Source of the DNA: Dermacentor variabilis | Lineage: Eukaryota; Arthropoda; Arachnida; Ixodida; Ixodidae | Length of the DNA stretch: 64,000 bases | NCBI RefSeq assembly: GCF_050947875.1 | Contig: NW_027460335.1 | Span: 8,261,928 to 8,325,927, forward strand | Direction of reading: 5' to 3' | Part shown: one piece after another, positions 52,064 through 62,993 of the stretch | Layout of the letters: every line of letters starts with the position of its first letter | Numbering within the stretch: the stretch's first letter is position 1 | Translations under genes and position numbers: made by a program | The notes under the pieces: generated by a model | Told to the model about the DNA's origin: nothing | Seen by the model: the letters and a program-made list of their open reading frames with translations, nothing else | Databases searched by the model: none

Positions 52064-55000
52064 ATGGCTGTTAATCTGACAGTTACCCTTTGGGTAGCGA
52101 CTTTGAATGTGAGAGGTTTGGCATCCCGTAGGAGGCAGTGCCAGTTAAGCCGTCTCTTGTTGGAAAATCACATTTACATAATGGCAGTGCAGGAAACTGA
52201 GGTAGAAAGTGAAGAGCAAACGGACAGAATGCTCGAACCTTTCAGGGATAGGTATAATGTATGTGTGTCTCATGCTAGAGGCACTTCAGCGGGTTGCATG
52301 ATACTTGTTCGAAAATGCACCGATATTGTAGCGCAATCTGTAAATTCCAGTGATGATGGCACGCTACACCCGCCGTGGTTGCTCAGTGGCTATGGTGTTA
52401 GGCTGCTCAGCACGAGGTCGCGGGATCGAATCCTGTCCACGGCGGCCGCATTTCGATGGGGGCGAAATGCGACAACACCCGTGTACTTTGATTTAGGTGC
52501 ACGTTAAAGAACCCCAGGTGGTCGAAATTTCCGGAGTCCTCCACTACGGCGTGCCTCATAATCAGAAAGTGGTTTTGGCACGTAAAACCCCATAATTAAA
52601 TTAATTATGGCAGGCTACTATTCATTGACTTTGGCTTTTGTGGCCTCCTTTGGTGTGCAATATCTGTGTATGCTCCGAATAACATTAACGAACGTGTAGA
52701 ATACTTAGAGAACATGCATGACGTACGAAAGAAACATAATTTTATTTGGAGACCTTGTGTGTGCAGGCCGCAAGACAGAGTAAACAGATTGACTTACCGC
52801 GATAGAATTGCGACGCTGTTAAACGCGCTTGTAAACGAACTTGAAATAGACGGCGTAGGTTGCATTTTTGACGGCGATGAGCACGTACAGTATACGCACT
52901 ACCAAGGTGTAAGTCATGCTAGACTATATCGCGCATATGTTCCGGCAATTGTAAAACCACACATTACTACATACAAAGTAAAGAACGTCACAGTTAGTGA
53001 TCACTGCTTGGTGATAGCGACACTAGGAACCAAGACAAAAGTGTCCAAGTTCAGTTGCAACTTGTGGAAATAAACCATACACTGTTGTATGATGAAATTT
53101 TTGTTAACAAGGTAAAGGAAAAGATAGATGAAATATGTTTGGTTGAATCTTCCAATTTCACAGCGCTTTGGGAGCAATTTAAGAATGAAAGTAAGATTGC
53201 AGCGAATAAACGAGCTTGCGTGAGGCGCAGAATTGAAAAACAGCAAGAGAAAGAACTTAGGAGCACGTTAGATTATATGATTGCGGTTGAGAGTGCTAAC
53301 CCTGGACACTTTAGCAAGGAACTACGTCACCTTAAAAGTAAGCTTGAAGTGATAGATGAAAAGAAATATCGTGGAGCGATCGTCAGAGCACGAGCTGAAA
53401 GACTATGGCTAGGGCAAACGCCTACTAAGCGGGCACTCGGTGAAGAAAAAAGGCAAGCAGTAAAAAAGATATTAAAAAATAAGATATAGAAACTAAGTGA
53501 CACGTGACAAGGAATCGATAGAGAAAGCGTTTGTTGAATGCTATCAAAAACTGCTACGCCCAAAAATAAAAGATACAGAAGCCTTTCGAAACGAATTTCT
53601 GTCGCTCATGCCAAAGCCAGGCGATGAAGTAAGACAAACGCTTGAACTGCCAATTAGTGTACATGAAATAAAACAGGCCATTGATGAACTAAGCACCGGC
53701 AAAGCACCTGGGCCTGATGGACTAGGGGCTGCCATTTACAAATGCTTCAAGGAAGAACTGGCACAAGCGTTACATCGCGTGATAAATGAGTGCTACGATC
53801 AAAAAAAGAGCACCTTCATCGTTTAGAAAAAGCCATGTAGCACTTATTCCAAAATTGAATGATCCCAGGAAATTGTTGGCTGTTGAGGCCTATCGACCTA
53901 TAGGTCTCACGAATGTAGTCTATAAAATATTTACGAAGGTGCTAGCCAGGAGATTGCAGACCGTTATCACACACCTCGTATTACCTCACCAGACATGTGG
54001 TATCAAAGGAAGGACAATTTACACAAACATACACACCGCTAGAACTATTCTGGAATGCGCTGACATGACTCACGACAACATAGCTATGATAGAACTGGAT
54101 CTTCAGAAACCATTTGATAGAGTTAATCATGACATATTACAGTTATTATTAGAACATTGTAATGTAGGTAGTGTTATCACTGAAGGCATCAAGATGGTGT
54201 ATGAAGGGTGTGCAGTAAACCTTATAATCAACAACACCTTAAGTGAAAACATTCCAGTACTGTCAGGTATAAAACAAGGGTGTGCGTGTTCGTCTCTTCT
54301 TTTTGCACTTTATTTGGAACCCTTATGTTTAAAAACTCGCATAAATACAAGCGTGCATGGTTATTCCTTTTATGCCACTGAAGTAAAGATACTGGCATAT
54401 GCGGATGACATAGCCACATTCTGCAAAGACAAGGACAGTATTAAAGAAGCTGTTAAGGAAGCTACATCATTCTGCAGTGCTACCGGAAGTGCCATCAGCT
54501 GGGATAAATCTCTCGGCATTTGGCATGGAAATTGGGGGCAAGCGCCGGAAGCGTATGCAAACATGCGATGGACAAGTATTCCTGCTAGATACTTGGGGGT
54601 TCCTCTTCAGCATTATCGAAGTACTGCATAATACTGGGCAGGAGAGACAGAAAGGCTCAAGGATCAGTCTGAAAAATGGGGAGGGCATAACTTTTCTATG
54701 TTTTCCCGCGCCACAGTCTGTAACGTGTTTTTTGTTGTAAAAGTGTTTTATGTACTTCAAGTGTTCAGTATGAGCAGAGCTTGTGTCCAAAAATTACACA
54801 CAGTGTTTGCCACCTATATGTGGAATTCTACCTGAGAACGCACCAGTCGGTGAAACTTGTTCCTTTCGGTGCAAAACGGAGGGCTTCGTCTGTGTCATTT
54901 ATTTAGGAACAAATAGTTTCAGGCTTTTCTTTCTGAGAGACCAAAGTGATGTTTTCTTGCGTACTGTTATACACATGAGGCTGTGTAATCATATCCCGGA

Positions 55001-55704
55001 TTATATTGTGTCATCAAACGCAGATACGCGTGGAACACTGAGCAGTTTTTGGCGCGAAATAGTGTCCGCATATCAAGTACTGAAGCCACGGTTTTCCTTA
55101 GAATACTTGAGCGCAGTGGCGCGTAAACGTTTGTACAAAGATCTAATTGATGTTTTTTTACCAATACCGTTGTACCATTCCAACTATCAACTAAGACCAG
55201 AACGAGACGTATTAACATGAGTTCGAAAAATGCCAGTACGAGCGTCAGCAAAATCATTCTTTTTCCAACTGCACACGGGTATGCTCGCTGGAAAACCGTG
55301 GCTTCAAAGCAAAGGTATCTTTGTCCCATGGGGATTACACTGCCTGATATGTCGGAAGGAGGAAACCATAGAACACATCTTTTTGGATTGTCACGATGCT
55401 ATTTTCCTGTGGGACATCCTTAAGCGGACACTTCAGAAAGATTTGCCAGTAACACCCTTTGGTATCCGATTCTTCCCATGTGAAGACCCAGAAGAAATCC
55501 CATGCGACATGTTCATGTTACTGTGTTTGCATAGTGTGTGGAAAATGAGGATGGCGGTCAGAAATGCGGATGTGAACGCAAGATCGGCCATGCAAAACTT
55601 CAGCGACAACTGTGTGTACATACGAAAATGTTCTCAAAATCCAGAGGGACCCACCGGATTGGATACCTGTTCTGGATAAGCTGGCTTCTCTGAAGCCATT
55701 TTAG
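52064..55704 (+). pseudogene. ORF2 endonuclease/reverse transcriptase of C3 (SINE-interrupted)
   Basis: The endonuclease begins at 52064 (TLNVRGLASRRRQ) with QETE instead of QETK. It is split by the SINE, resumes with VYAPNN and GDLV (for GDFN), and reads ARLYRAY for ARLDRAY. RT pieces are at 53497-53826 and 53786-54631, with QLDLQKPFD-like motif A (ELDLQKPFD) and YADD at 54398-54409. The C-terminal part lies at 54783-55220 and 55230-55679, with an intact finger (CLICRKEETIEHIFLDC). A one-base insertion near 55625 shifts the last residues; the stop at 55704 is placed by alignment. Confidence 0.9.
52367..52606 (+). mobile_element. tRNA-derived SINE, Ruka-like (same insertion as in C1)
   Basis: A 240-bp copy at the same ORF2 position and in the same orientation as 9961-10200. 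It is flanked by ATGGCACGCTA (52356-52366) and ATGGCAGGCTA (52607-52617), so one base of the left duplication has mutated. It differs from the C1 copy by scattered substitutions only. Confidence 0.8.
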
Positions 55705-55812
55705 CCTCACCCTCCAGCCATGAAAAGGCTCACGCGTCTTTTATTGTACTTGTAAAAGTGTATTTATGTGTTCTGTGTTTGGAAGTGCCAAACCGGTAAT
55801 AAAGAAAAAAAA

Positions 55813-55904
55813 TGCCCAGTGTCGCAATCGGTTAGCGCATGGTACTTACACGACAGTTCTCGTGAGCCATGCCGGGGTTGTGAGTTCGGGCCTCACCTGA
55901 GGAA
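55813..55904 (+). tRNA. tRNA-Ile-like copy with UAC anticodon
   Basis: A 92-nt copy after C3 with loop CTTACA (anticodon TAC), T10/C17, TGCCCAG/CTGAGGA acceptor mismatches and T-loop TTCGGGC. The last two 3' variants are shared with 13410. Probable pseudogene. Confidence 0.7.
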
Positions 55905-56009
55905 TGTTCTTTTATATTCGACATTCGAGAAAAAAGTGCTCGTACGCACGCCAATTTATCATTCCATTGTTACCCGATATATGCTCACTTAGGTTTCTGC
56001 TGCACTCAA

Positions 56010-56101
56010 TCCCCAGTGGCGCAATTGGTTAGCGCACGGTACTTATACGACAGTTCTTGTGAGCCATGCCGGGGTTGTGAGTTCGAGCCTCACCTGGGGA
56101 A
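56010..56101 (+). tRNA. tRNA-Ile(UAU), intact mature sequence
   Basis: A 92-nt copy; the only difference from consensus is one intron base (TTCTTGTGAGCC). The mature tRNA would be consensus. Functional candidate. Confidence 0.87.
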
Positions 56102-56203
56102 TGTTCTTTTATATTCGAGAAAAAAGTCCTCGTACGCATGCCAATTTATCATTCTATTGTTACCGGATATATGCTCCACCACTTAGGTTTCTGCAGCACT
56201 CAA

Positions 56204-56216
56204 TCCCCAGTGGCGC
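56204..56216 (+). pseudogene. tRNA-Ile 5' fragment at B2 junction
   Basis: TCCCCAGTGGCGC, identical to the B1 flank and repeated after B2 at 61100: a target-site duplication of about 13 bp. Confidence 0.82.
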
Positions 56217-56255
56217 ATTCCACTTCCGGCCACCACAGCGATCAGACGTGCAATC

Positions 56256-57482
56256 ATGGACTCCTATGGCTCAGGCGGGCGTGTCCTGCGGTAACAGGCT
56301 CAACGAGAACGACGATACTGACTATCAGATGGTTTTGCCGCAGCCGCCTACGGGTGGTGTCGCGTTGAACACCGTGTTTTTACACGGCGACATCCGGGCG
56401 AGGCCTTTTAAGGTTGAAGATTTTCGTGATGGGGGGGGGGGGGCTGCGCCCTACCGGATTGCTGCCTGAAGTCGTTGCGCTGGGAGCGTACCAGATAAAC
56501 CATGTCTGGGCGATCACCATGTGTGGCGCTGCTGACGCAACAAAGCGTCTGCAGACCGTCAAGGAGCTTCAGGTGAAGGAGCGGCGCTGCCTCATCATCG
56601 ATCCGCAGGACCGGACGGTGAAGTTGCGGCTGCACTGGCTACTCCACGGTGTCGACGACGAGGATGTGAAGACGGCATTTGCGGCCTTCGGCAAGGTGCT
56701 GGAGGTCAGCCGGGAGCGCTGGCGCGTTGAAGGCGTCAGTGACAAAGGCTCGACGACGAGGAACGTGCTGTTGAACTTCAAGAGCGGTGTCACCGTGGAT
56801 GACCTGCCCCATCAGATCCGGGTCGCCGGTGAGCTGGCCCTCGTCGCCGCCCCTGGAAGGCCGATGCAGTGTTTGCGCTGCAAAGAAAACGGTCACGTAC
56901 GCCGCGACTGTAAAGTACCCCGATGTTCTCTGTGCCGACGTTTCGGACATGTTGACGCCAAATGTGAGCGTTTTTACGCCGCAGCGGTGACAAGGTGACA
57001 AGACAGCAGAGGAAGCCATGGACGTGGCTGAAGCTGAGGAAGCTGCCAGAGGTACAGGAGACGTGACCAAACTGCAGGAGACCACCACTACAGCGGCACC
57101 TGCTGCAGAGGAGACACACCGGCTCCCTAAACTCGCGAATAAATCTCCGAGGACACCGACAACGGCAGAGAAAGACGTTGAGAAAGGGAAGTATCTTCCG
57201 CAAGTTGTGGTCGGCGCGCTGACCGACTGCAAGGACCAGGCAGCTGACGGGACCACCAATACATCGGTTGCTAGCGCGGCCGTCAAGCGACCGCTGGAAA
57301 AAGAAGACCTCAAAGGTAGCCATGAGGCAAACAAGACATGTGGACCGCCTGCAAAGACGCCCCTGGGGAGACGCTCCAGCTACAAGGCAGTGCCGAACGT
57401 CGTGGCAGGGAGGCGTGTCGGGGACAAGCCGGCGCCACAACAAAGCGACACCGGGCAACCGGACAAGCGCGGTGGCGTCTAG
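56256..57482 (+). pseudogene. ORF1 zinc-knuckle protein of B2 (broken)
   Basis: ATG at 56256 (MDSYGSGG); an 8-bp deletion near the start shifts the frame relative to B1. A run of 13 G (56431-56443) interrupts the core after FRD. From 56414 the core and both knuckles are open to 56998 (CLRCKENGHVRRDC and CSLCRRFGHVDAKC, both intact). The acidic tail restarts in another frame at 57018 (MDVAEAEEAARG) and runs to the stop at 57482, including PPAKTPLGRRSSYKAVPNV. Confidence 0.85.
56431..56443 (+). repeat. G13 homopolymer in B2 ORF1
   Basis: Thirteen consecutive G where B1 has the unrelated CCCTGCCT. It could be a real slippage product or a sequencing/assembly artefact. Confidence 0.7.
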
Positions 57483-57544
57483 CGTTGTGCTAGACGTTAA
57501 ACGTAAGCACCATGCTTCGGGTTTCCCTTTAAAAATATTAGTGA

Positions 57545-60500
57545 ATGATGGTTTCCAACCTGTCTTTTAGTTTCACCACACTTAATGTGCGAGGACTGGC
57601 TGCTAAGAAAAAGCAGAGTCAGGTCTATCGACTCTTGGTGGACCAGCACATTGACGTGTTGGCAGTACAAGAAAGAAAAGTTGAAGGGGAGGAAGAAACC
57701 GGAGGCATGGTGCTTCGTTTCACGTCTAAGTATTTTGTGTTTGTTAGCCATGCCGTGGGAACATCTGCTGGCTGCATCATTTTTGTTAAAAAAATGCAAA
57801 GCCTTCTGATACAAAATTATTTTTCATGTGTGTCGGATAGGATTGTGTGGTGCGATTTTTCGTTTGGCGAGCATGACTGGCGGGTCATTTGTATTTATGC
57901 ACCAAACGCGGATAAAGTCCGAACCATTTTCTTTTCGGAGATTAAGAAGCATCTCAATGTCACGAAACAACTGGCTTTGCTAGGGGATTTCAATTGCGTA
58001 TTGAGTGGGAGGGATAGAGCGACAAGAAAGAGACCGAACGACAACAGCACCGTCTCGTTAAAAGAACGGATAGACGAGCATGATATTGCCGATGTTGCCG
58101 AATGTCTAGAAGGGGAACGCGAGGTGCAGTACACGCATTTTCAGGGCTCTAGCCATGCTCGGCTAGACAGGATTTACGTGTCCCTTCAGATCATACCTGC
58201 ATGTAACACTTACACTGTACTACCCGTCTTTTTCTCAGACCATTGCTTAGTGAAATGCAATGTGGGTGAAAAAAAAAGATGTAATAGTATTACCTGGGAT
58301 CTGTGGAAATTTAACGCAACGCTACAACGTGACGAGCACTTTATCTGTTTTGTGTCAGAAGAAATAAACGAGGTTAAACTGGACGGTAATAAGCAGATAG
58401 GTGTTGATTGGGAATTACTAAAACAAAGTTTTAAAATAAATGCAATCGCAAGAAGCAGCGTCTTGAAATACCGTGAAAAAATGAGAGAGAACGGGCTGAA
58501 GGAAACATTGCGGAAACTAATTGTGCTGGAAAGTAAAGCGCCAGGTCTTTTTAAAGAAGACCTACTTAGGATAAAACAACAGCTGGAAGAATTCGAGGAG
58601 AACCGCTGTCGCGGGGTGCTCGTTCGAGCCAGAGCACAATCATGGGCCGTGGGTGAAGCGCCCACGAAACGGGCGCTAGGTATCGAGAAGACGCATGCGC
58701 GGCGAAACGAAATAGAAGTGATTGAAGAGAATGGCCAAGAACTGAATGACCGGGAGAGCATCGCAGGTGCTTTTCACCGGCATTAAGAGCGACTCTTTGC
58801 ATACCAGCCAGTCGATATCGAGGCATACAGAGCAAACTATCTTTCTCGTATGCCTCAACTATCAGTGGAAACGAAGTCACTTCTAGAAGCACCCATTACG
58901 CATGCTGAAATAGAAAGTGCTATAGATAACCTGAGCCCTAATAAGTCGCCAGGTCCAGATGGTCTTGGCGCGGCTTTTTATAAAGCGTTCAAGAACGAGT
59001 TGGTGCCTTTGTTGAAAGCGTTGTTTGACGAAGTTTTTGCTTCGAAAACATTACCACCGTCTTTCTCTGAAGCCCATACCGTCCTTATTCCTAAGACGAA
59101 GCAAAAAGCAATGCTGAGCCTAGTCACAGCATACAGACCCATTTCATTGACCAACACGGATTACAAAGTTTTAATGAAACTTCTTGCAAGCCGATTACAG
59201 TCAATAATTAAGGATCTTGTAGGACCACACCAGACTTGTGGTATAAAGGGACGCACTATTGCGACAAATGTACACACGATGAGAGGCGTCTTGGAATGCT
59301 GTGACCATTTTCAATATGCCGTTGCCATCCTGCAAATAGATTTAGAAAAAGCCTTTGATTTTGTCCCGCACGAAAATTTGTTATTAGTTCTTGAGCACGT
59401 GAATGTAGGATCAATCATTGCTGATAGGGTAGCTCTGGCGTACCGGAACTGCTCAACACGGCTGATTATTAACAAGACACTGGGGGCCCCCATTAATATA
59501 GAGCGTTCCGTGCGCCAGGGGTGTTCTCTCAGCCCGCTTTTGTTTGCCATCTATCTAGAAAGCTTTTGTTTGGCAATTATTGAAAACAGTAGCATAAAGG
59601 GCTTCAAACTCATGGAAGCCGAAGTGAAACTCCTGGCATATGCAGACGATGTAGCGGTGTGCTGTACAACACACCGCTACATCGCATTACAGAGGTAACA
59701 TCCATTGTTAAACATTTCGGAAACACAACAGAGAGCTTTGCAAATTGGAATAAATGTCTCGGTTCTTGGCATGGTGAATGGCAGTCAACACCGGAAATGT
59801 TCGCCAACATTAGATGGATTAAAGCGCCAGCTAAATATTTGGGCGTTCCGCCCGAACATTACCGGCGGACTGAGGGCTATTGGCTAGAGGAGGCCAAACG
59901 ACTCAAGGAAAAAACAACAAATTGGAAAGGTGCTCATCTCTCGATGTTTGCGAGAGCTGCTGTATGTAACTTGTTTTTAATAAGCAAAATATGGTACGTT
60001 ATGCAAGTTTTCTGTTGCTCTCGCTTAAGTGTGAAAGGTTCCATAGAGTTTTTGCTGTGTTCATTTGGGCATCAGAACGGGAGAGGTGCAGCTGCACAAA
60101 TTTATTTAGGAGAGTCAAGGACGGGGGCATGGGCCTGTCGCATCTTTTTGTGAAGCAGCTAGTAAACCGGTTTTCTTCCTTTCGAGACGTGCATGACCCC
60201 TTTCTGCGCACGATGTGCCAGTTACGACTGAGCAAGCATCTGCCGATGTACGTGGTCTGCACTTTAAGTATGCCTGGTGCTCTTCGAGGGTACCTAAGGG
60301 AAGTCGTTGACAGTCTCCGTTTTCTGTCCGTACGTTTTTCTAATGATTATCTCTTTTCCGTGTCGCGGAAGAAATCGTACAGGAATGTAGTTGACATGAT
60401 TATGCCGGTTCCGATGTACAGAGCCATAAACAGTGGAGGACAGGGAACTGACGTGTTAAAGCGTGTTAAGAAAATGCAGGTGCAGCCAAGCACTAAATCC

Positions 60501-60947
60501 TTTTTCTTTAAGTTGCATACCGGAACTTTGCCGGTACGGGCCTTTGTACAAGAGAACGGTTCTTATTTACCATGGGGAGCAAACTGTCTTATATGTAAAC
60601 AATTAGAAACAATTAACCATGTTTTTTTGCATTGTTGGGCAGGGGTTTTCTTTTAGGACGTTCCTCAAAGAGCACTACAGAAAGAATTGCCTTTAAGTCC
60701 ATTAGGTATTAGACTTTTGATGGTTGAAAATGAGGACGGCATGCCTTTGGACTTAATTATGCTAATGGACCTCCACTGTTTATGGCGGGCTCGAATGGCC
60801 GGTTTCTTTTGTGAGCCTGACAGCCTGCCTGCGCGGCTGCTCTTCCGGGAAGCTATTTCCAAGTTCATTGATGTAATTAAAGAACAAGAATGTCCTCCGG
60901 ATTGGCTGGCGAGGTTTGAGCCCCTCGCCACATTAAAGGAATTTTAA
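57545..60947 (+). pseudogene. ORF2 endonuclease/reverse transcriptase of B2 (broken)
   Basis: Open at 57545-58786 (endonuclease: TLNVRG, IYAPN, LGDFNCV, ARLDRIY, SDHC; the QETK motif reads QERK). A TAA at 58784-58786 replaces a tyrosine codon of B1. It is open again in the same frame at 58850-59698 with SPGPDGLG, HQTCGIKGR, QIDLEKAFD, VRQGCSLSPLLF and YADD (59639-59650). A local rearrangement (inverted repeat) follows immediately and ends the frame. The rest is at 59659-60153, 59991-60656 (finger CLICKQLETINHVFLHC intact) and 60687-60947, with a TAG at 60654-60656. Confidence 0.9.
59647..59684. repeat. Near-perfect 38-bp palindrome in B2 RT
   Basis: CGATGTAGCGGTGT (59647-59660) is the exact reverse complement of ACACCGCTACATCG (59671-59684). 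The intervening 10 nt also pair except at one position. B1 has the left arm but not the right. Confidence 0.9.
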
Positions 60948-61099
60948 ACTTGACATGGCCAGCCACAATGTGACTGACCGCACAATATCCATGCGCACAA
61001 AGTTGAATGTGTGTTTGTGTATATTTATGCATCGCTTACCTTACTTCAAGAAATGATGCCCTTTGTGTTAGCTTGGAGAAACTTCCGTCAATAACAAAA

Positions 61100-61191
61100 T
61101 CCCCAGTGGCGCAATTGGTTAGCGCACGGCACTTATACGACAGTTCTCGTGAGCCTTGCCGGGGTTCGAAGTTCCAGCCTCGCCTGTGGAA
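61100..61191 (+). tRNA. tRNA-Ile(UAU), decayed copy
   Basis: A 92-nt copy after B2 with ACGGCA in the anticodon stem, T-arm changes (TCGAAGTTCCAGCCTCGC) and CTGTGGA. Probably a pseudogene. Confidence 0.65.
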
Positions 61192-61300
61192 TGTTCTTTA
61201 ATATTCTACATTCGAGAAAAAAGTCCTCATACGCACGCCAATTTATCATTCCATTGTTACCCGATATATGCTCCCCCACTTAGGTTTCTGCAGCACTCAA

Positions 61301-61392
61301 TCCCCTGTGTCGAAATCGGTTAGCGCACGGTACTTATACGACAGTTCTCGTGAGCCATGCCGGGGTTGTGAGTTCGAGCCCCACCAGGGGTA
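61301..61392 (+). tRNA. tRNA-Ile(UAU), decayed copy
   Basis: A 92-nt copy with TCCCCTG, T10/C17-type D arm (GTGTCGAAATCGG) and 3' end CCACCAGGGGTA. The acceptor pairing is damaged. Confidence 0.65.
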
Positions 61393-61497
61393 TGTTCTTT
61401 TATATTAGACATTCGAGAAAAAAGTCCTCATACGTACGCCAATTTATGATTCCATTGTTACCCGATATATGCTCACTTAGGTTTCTGCTGCACTCAA

Positions 61498-61589
61498 TCC
61501 CCAGTGGCGCAATTGGTTAGCGCACGGTACTTATATGACAGTTCTCGTGAGCCATGGCGGGGTTGTGAGTTCGAGCCTCACCTGGTGAA
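61498..61589 (+). tRNA. tRNA-Ile(UAU), near-consensus
   Basis: A 92-nt copy with an intron change (TGACAG), ATGGCG in the 3' anticodon strand and CTGGTGA at the acceptor (one mismatch). Confidence 0.75.
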
Positions 61590-61694
61590 TGTTCTTTTAT
61601 ATTCTACATTCGAGAAAAAAGTCCTCGTACGCACGCCAATTTATCGTTCCATTGTTACCCGATATATGCTGACTTAGGTTTCTGCTGCACTCAA

Positions 61695-61705
61695 TCCCCA
61701 GTGGG
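61695..61705 (+). pseudogene. tRNA-Ile 5' fragment at E2 junction
   Basis: TCCCCAGTGGG, then the E2 5' motif at 61706. Confidence 0.75.
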
Positions 61706-61741
61706 ATTCCACTTCCGGCTACCATAGCGTGCGGACGCGGA

Positions 61742-62962
61742 ATGTCGGCTCCCGCATGGGCGGTGTTTGCGTCCCAAAGGGCCGGGGTATCAGGTTTATG
61801 GATACTGCTACACAGGAGCACCAGATTATTTTGCCGCAATTGCCGAAAGGTGCGACCGTCTCTAGTACCGTCTTTTTGCACGGGGATGTCAAGGCGAGGC
61901 CCTATCGCGTGGAACATTTTCGAGACGCGCTAGCTCGTCTGCAGTTGATGCAGGAAGTGTTGGCTTTAGGAGCCTATCAAATGAATCACGCATGGGCTAC
62001 CTTCAAAGATGAAAAAGGAAAGCAGAAGTTGCTGTCTACGGAAGCATTACCTGTGAATGGTGAGCGATGTTTGGTGATTGACCCACGCAACCAAGACGTA
62101 CGCATGAAGCTCTACTGGCTGCTGCACACCACACCAGATGAGGACGTGCGAGCGGCGTTGGCACCCTTCGGAACAGTGACCGAGATGTGAAAGGAAAAGT
62201 GCCGTGTAGCCGGATGCAGTGACAAACGATCGCACACAAGACTCGTGTCCTTATACTTGAAACCTGGCCTCACCACAGAAGATTTTGCGCATCAGCTACG
62301 TGTCGACGAGGACCATGCACTCGTGTTGGTGCCTGGCAGAGCTCTGCCTCCGGTGTCACGGCACCGGTAACATACGACGCGAGTCCCATGTTTTACGTTG
62401 CGGGATCTGTCGTCGCTTCGGCCACGAAGTTACCCAGTGCGTGCGAAGTTACGCGACTGTGACAGGGTTTGGCAAGAGCGACGTGATCAACGAACACCTA
62501 ATGGACCAAGCTGATGCAGAGGACACAGCTGGGGAGGGCGAGGTCCAGCCTAACTCTGACGAGACGCCAGCCGCTACGAGCCATGACAAAGAGCAGCAGG
62601 AGGAAGCCAGCAAAGAAGAAAATATGGCACAGAAGCAGGCGACAGAAAGCAGCAAAGAAGGCGAAGCTGTGCTCGGAACCGCCGAGGAGACCATGGACGA
62701 CAGCCCTGGAATCGTTGGGGGCAGCGCAGAGGCGCTGAATAGCGGCCACTCTACAGCTCTCTCAAAAAAAAACCGAGATGAAAGCGTTGGAAATGCTGGA
62801 AAAGGAGAAGACCTGAGTGCAGCTGAAGGACCGCCTGCCAAGACTACCACCTCTCGGCGGCTTTCGCTGAAGCCCAAACCGAACGTCCCACCGCACAAGA
62901 GGACACCGCCTGCAGTGCCCCTCCCTTGGGTGGCCCGCTGGTTGGTAGTAAATAACGAATGA
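61742..62962 (+). pseudogene. ORF1 zinc-knuckle protein of E2 (broken)
   Basis: ATG at 61742 (MSAPAWAVFASQ). The homologous core is in a different frame (61729-62190: PYRVEHFRDAL, NHAWATF, LYWLLHTTPDEDV), so an early frameshift exists, and it ends in TGA at 62188-62190. The knuckle region and tail are open at 62285-62962. The first knuckle is degraded (CLRCHGTGNIRRES) and the second intact (CGICRRFGHEVTQC). HLMDQADAED, an acidic linker and PPAKTTTSRRLSLKPKPNVP follow. The stop is 62962, past the position of the E1 stop. Confidence 0.85.
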
Positions 62963-62993
62963 ACTGAGGGTGGACGTGTACATTGCAGTTTCC

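Larger units (their letters stand above)
50694..55812 (+). mobile_element. Non-LTR retrotransposon C3, full length with nested SINE
   Basis: The only family C copy with its 5' end: ATTCCACTTCCGG at 50694, ORF1 ATG 36 nt later. It contains the SINE at 52367-52606 and ends AATAAAGAAAAAAAA before a variant tRNA. Sister locus of C1. Confidence 0.9.
56217..61099 (+). mobile_element. Non-LTR retrotransposon B2, full length but decayed
   Basis: Complete family B copy with ATTCCACTTCCGG at 56217, ATG 39 nt later, two ORFs, and a 3' end reading CAATAACAAAA before a tRNA copy. Sister of B1 with the same upstream spacer variant. Confidence 0.9.
61100..61705 (+). repeat. tRNA-Ile(UAU) tandem array, 3 units plus fragment
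   Basis: Units at 61100, 61301, 61498 and 61695, spaced 197-201 bp with the standard spacer; nothing else is visible between them. Confidence 0.85.
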
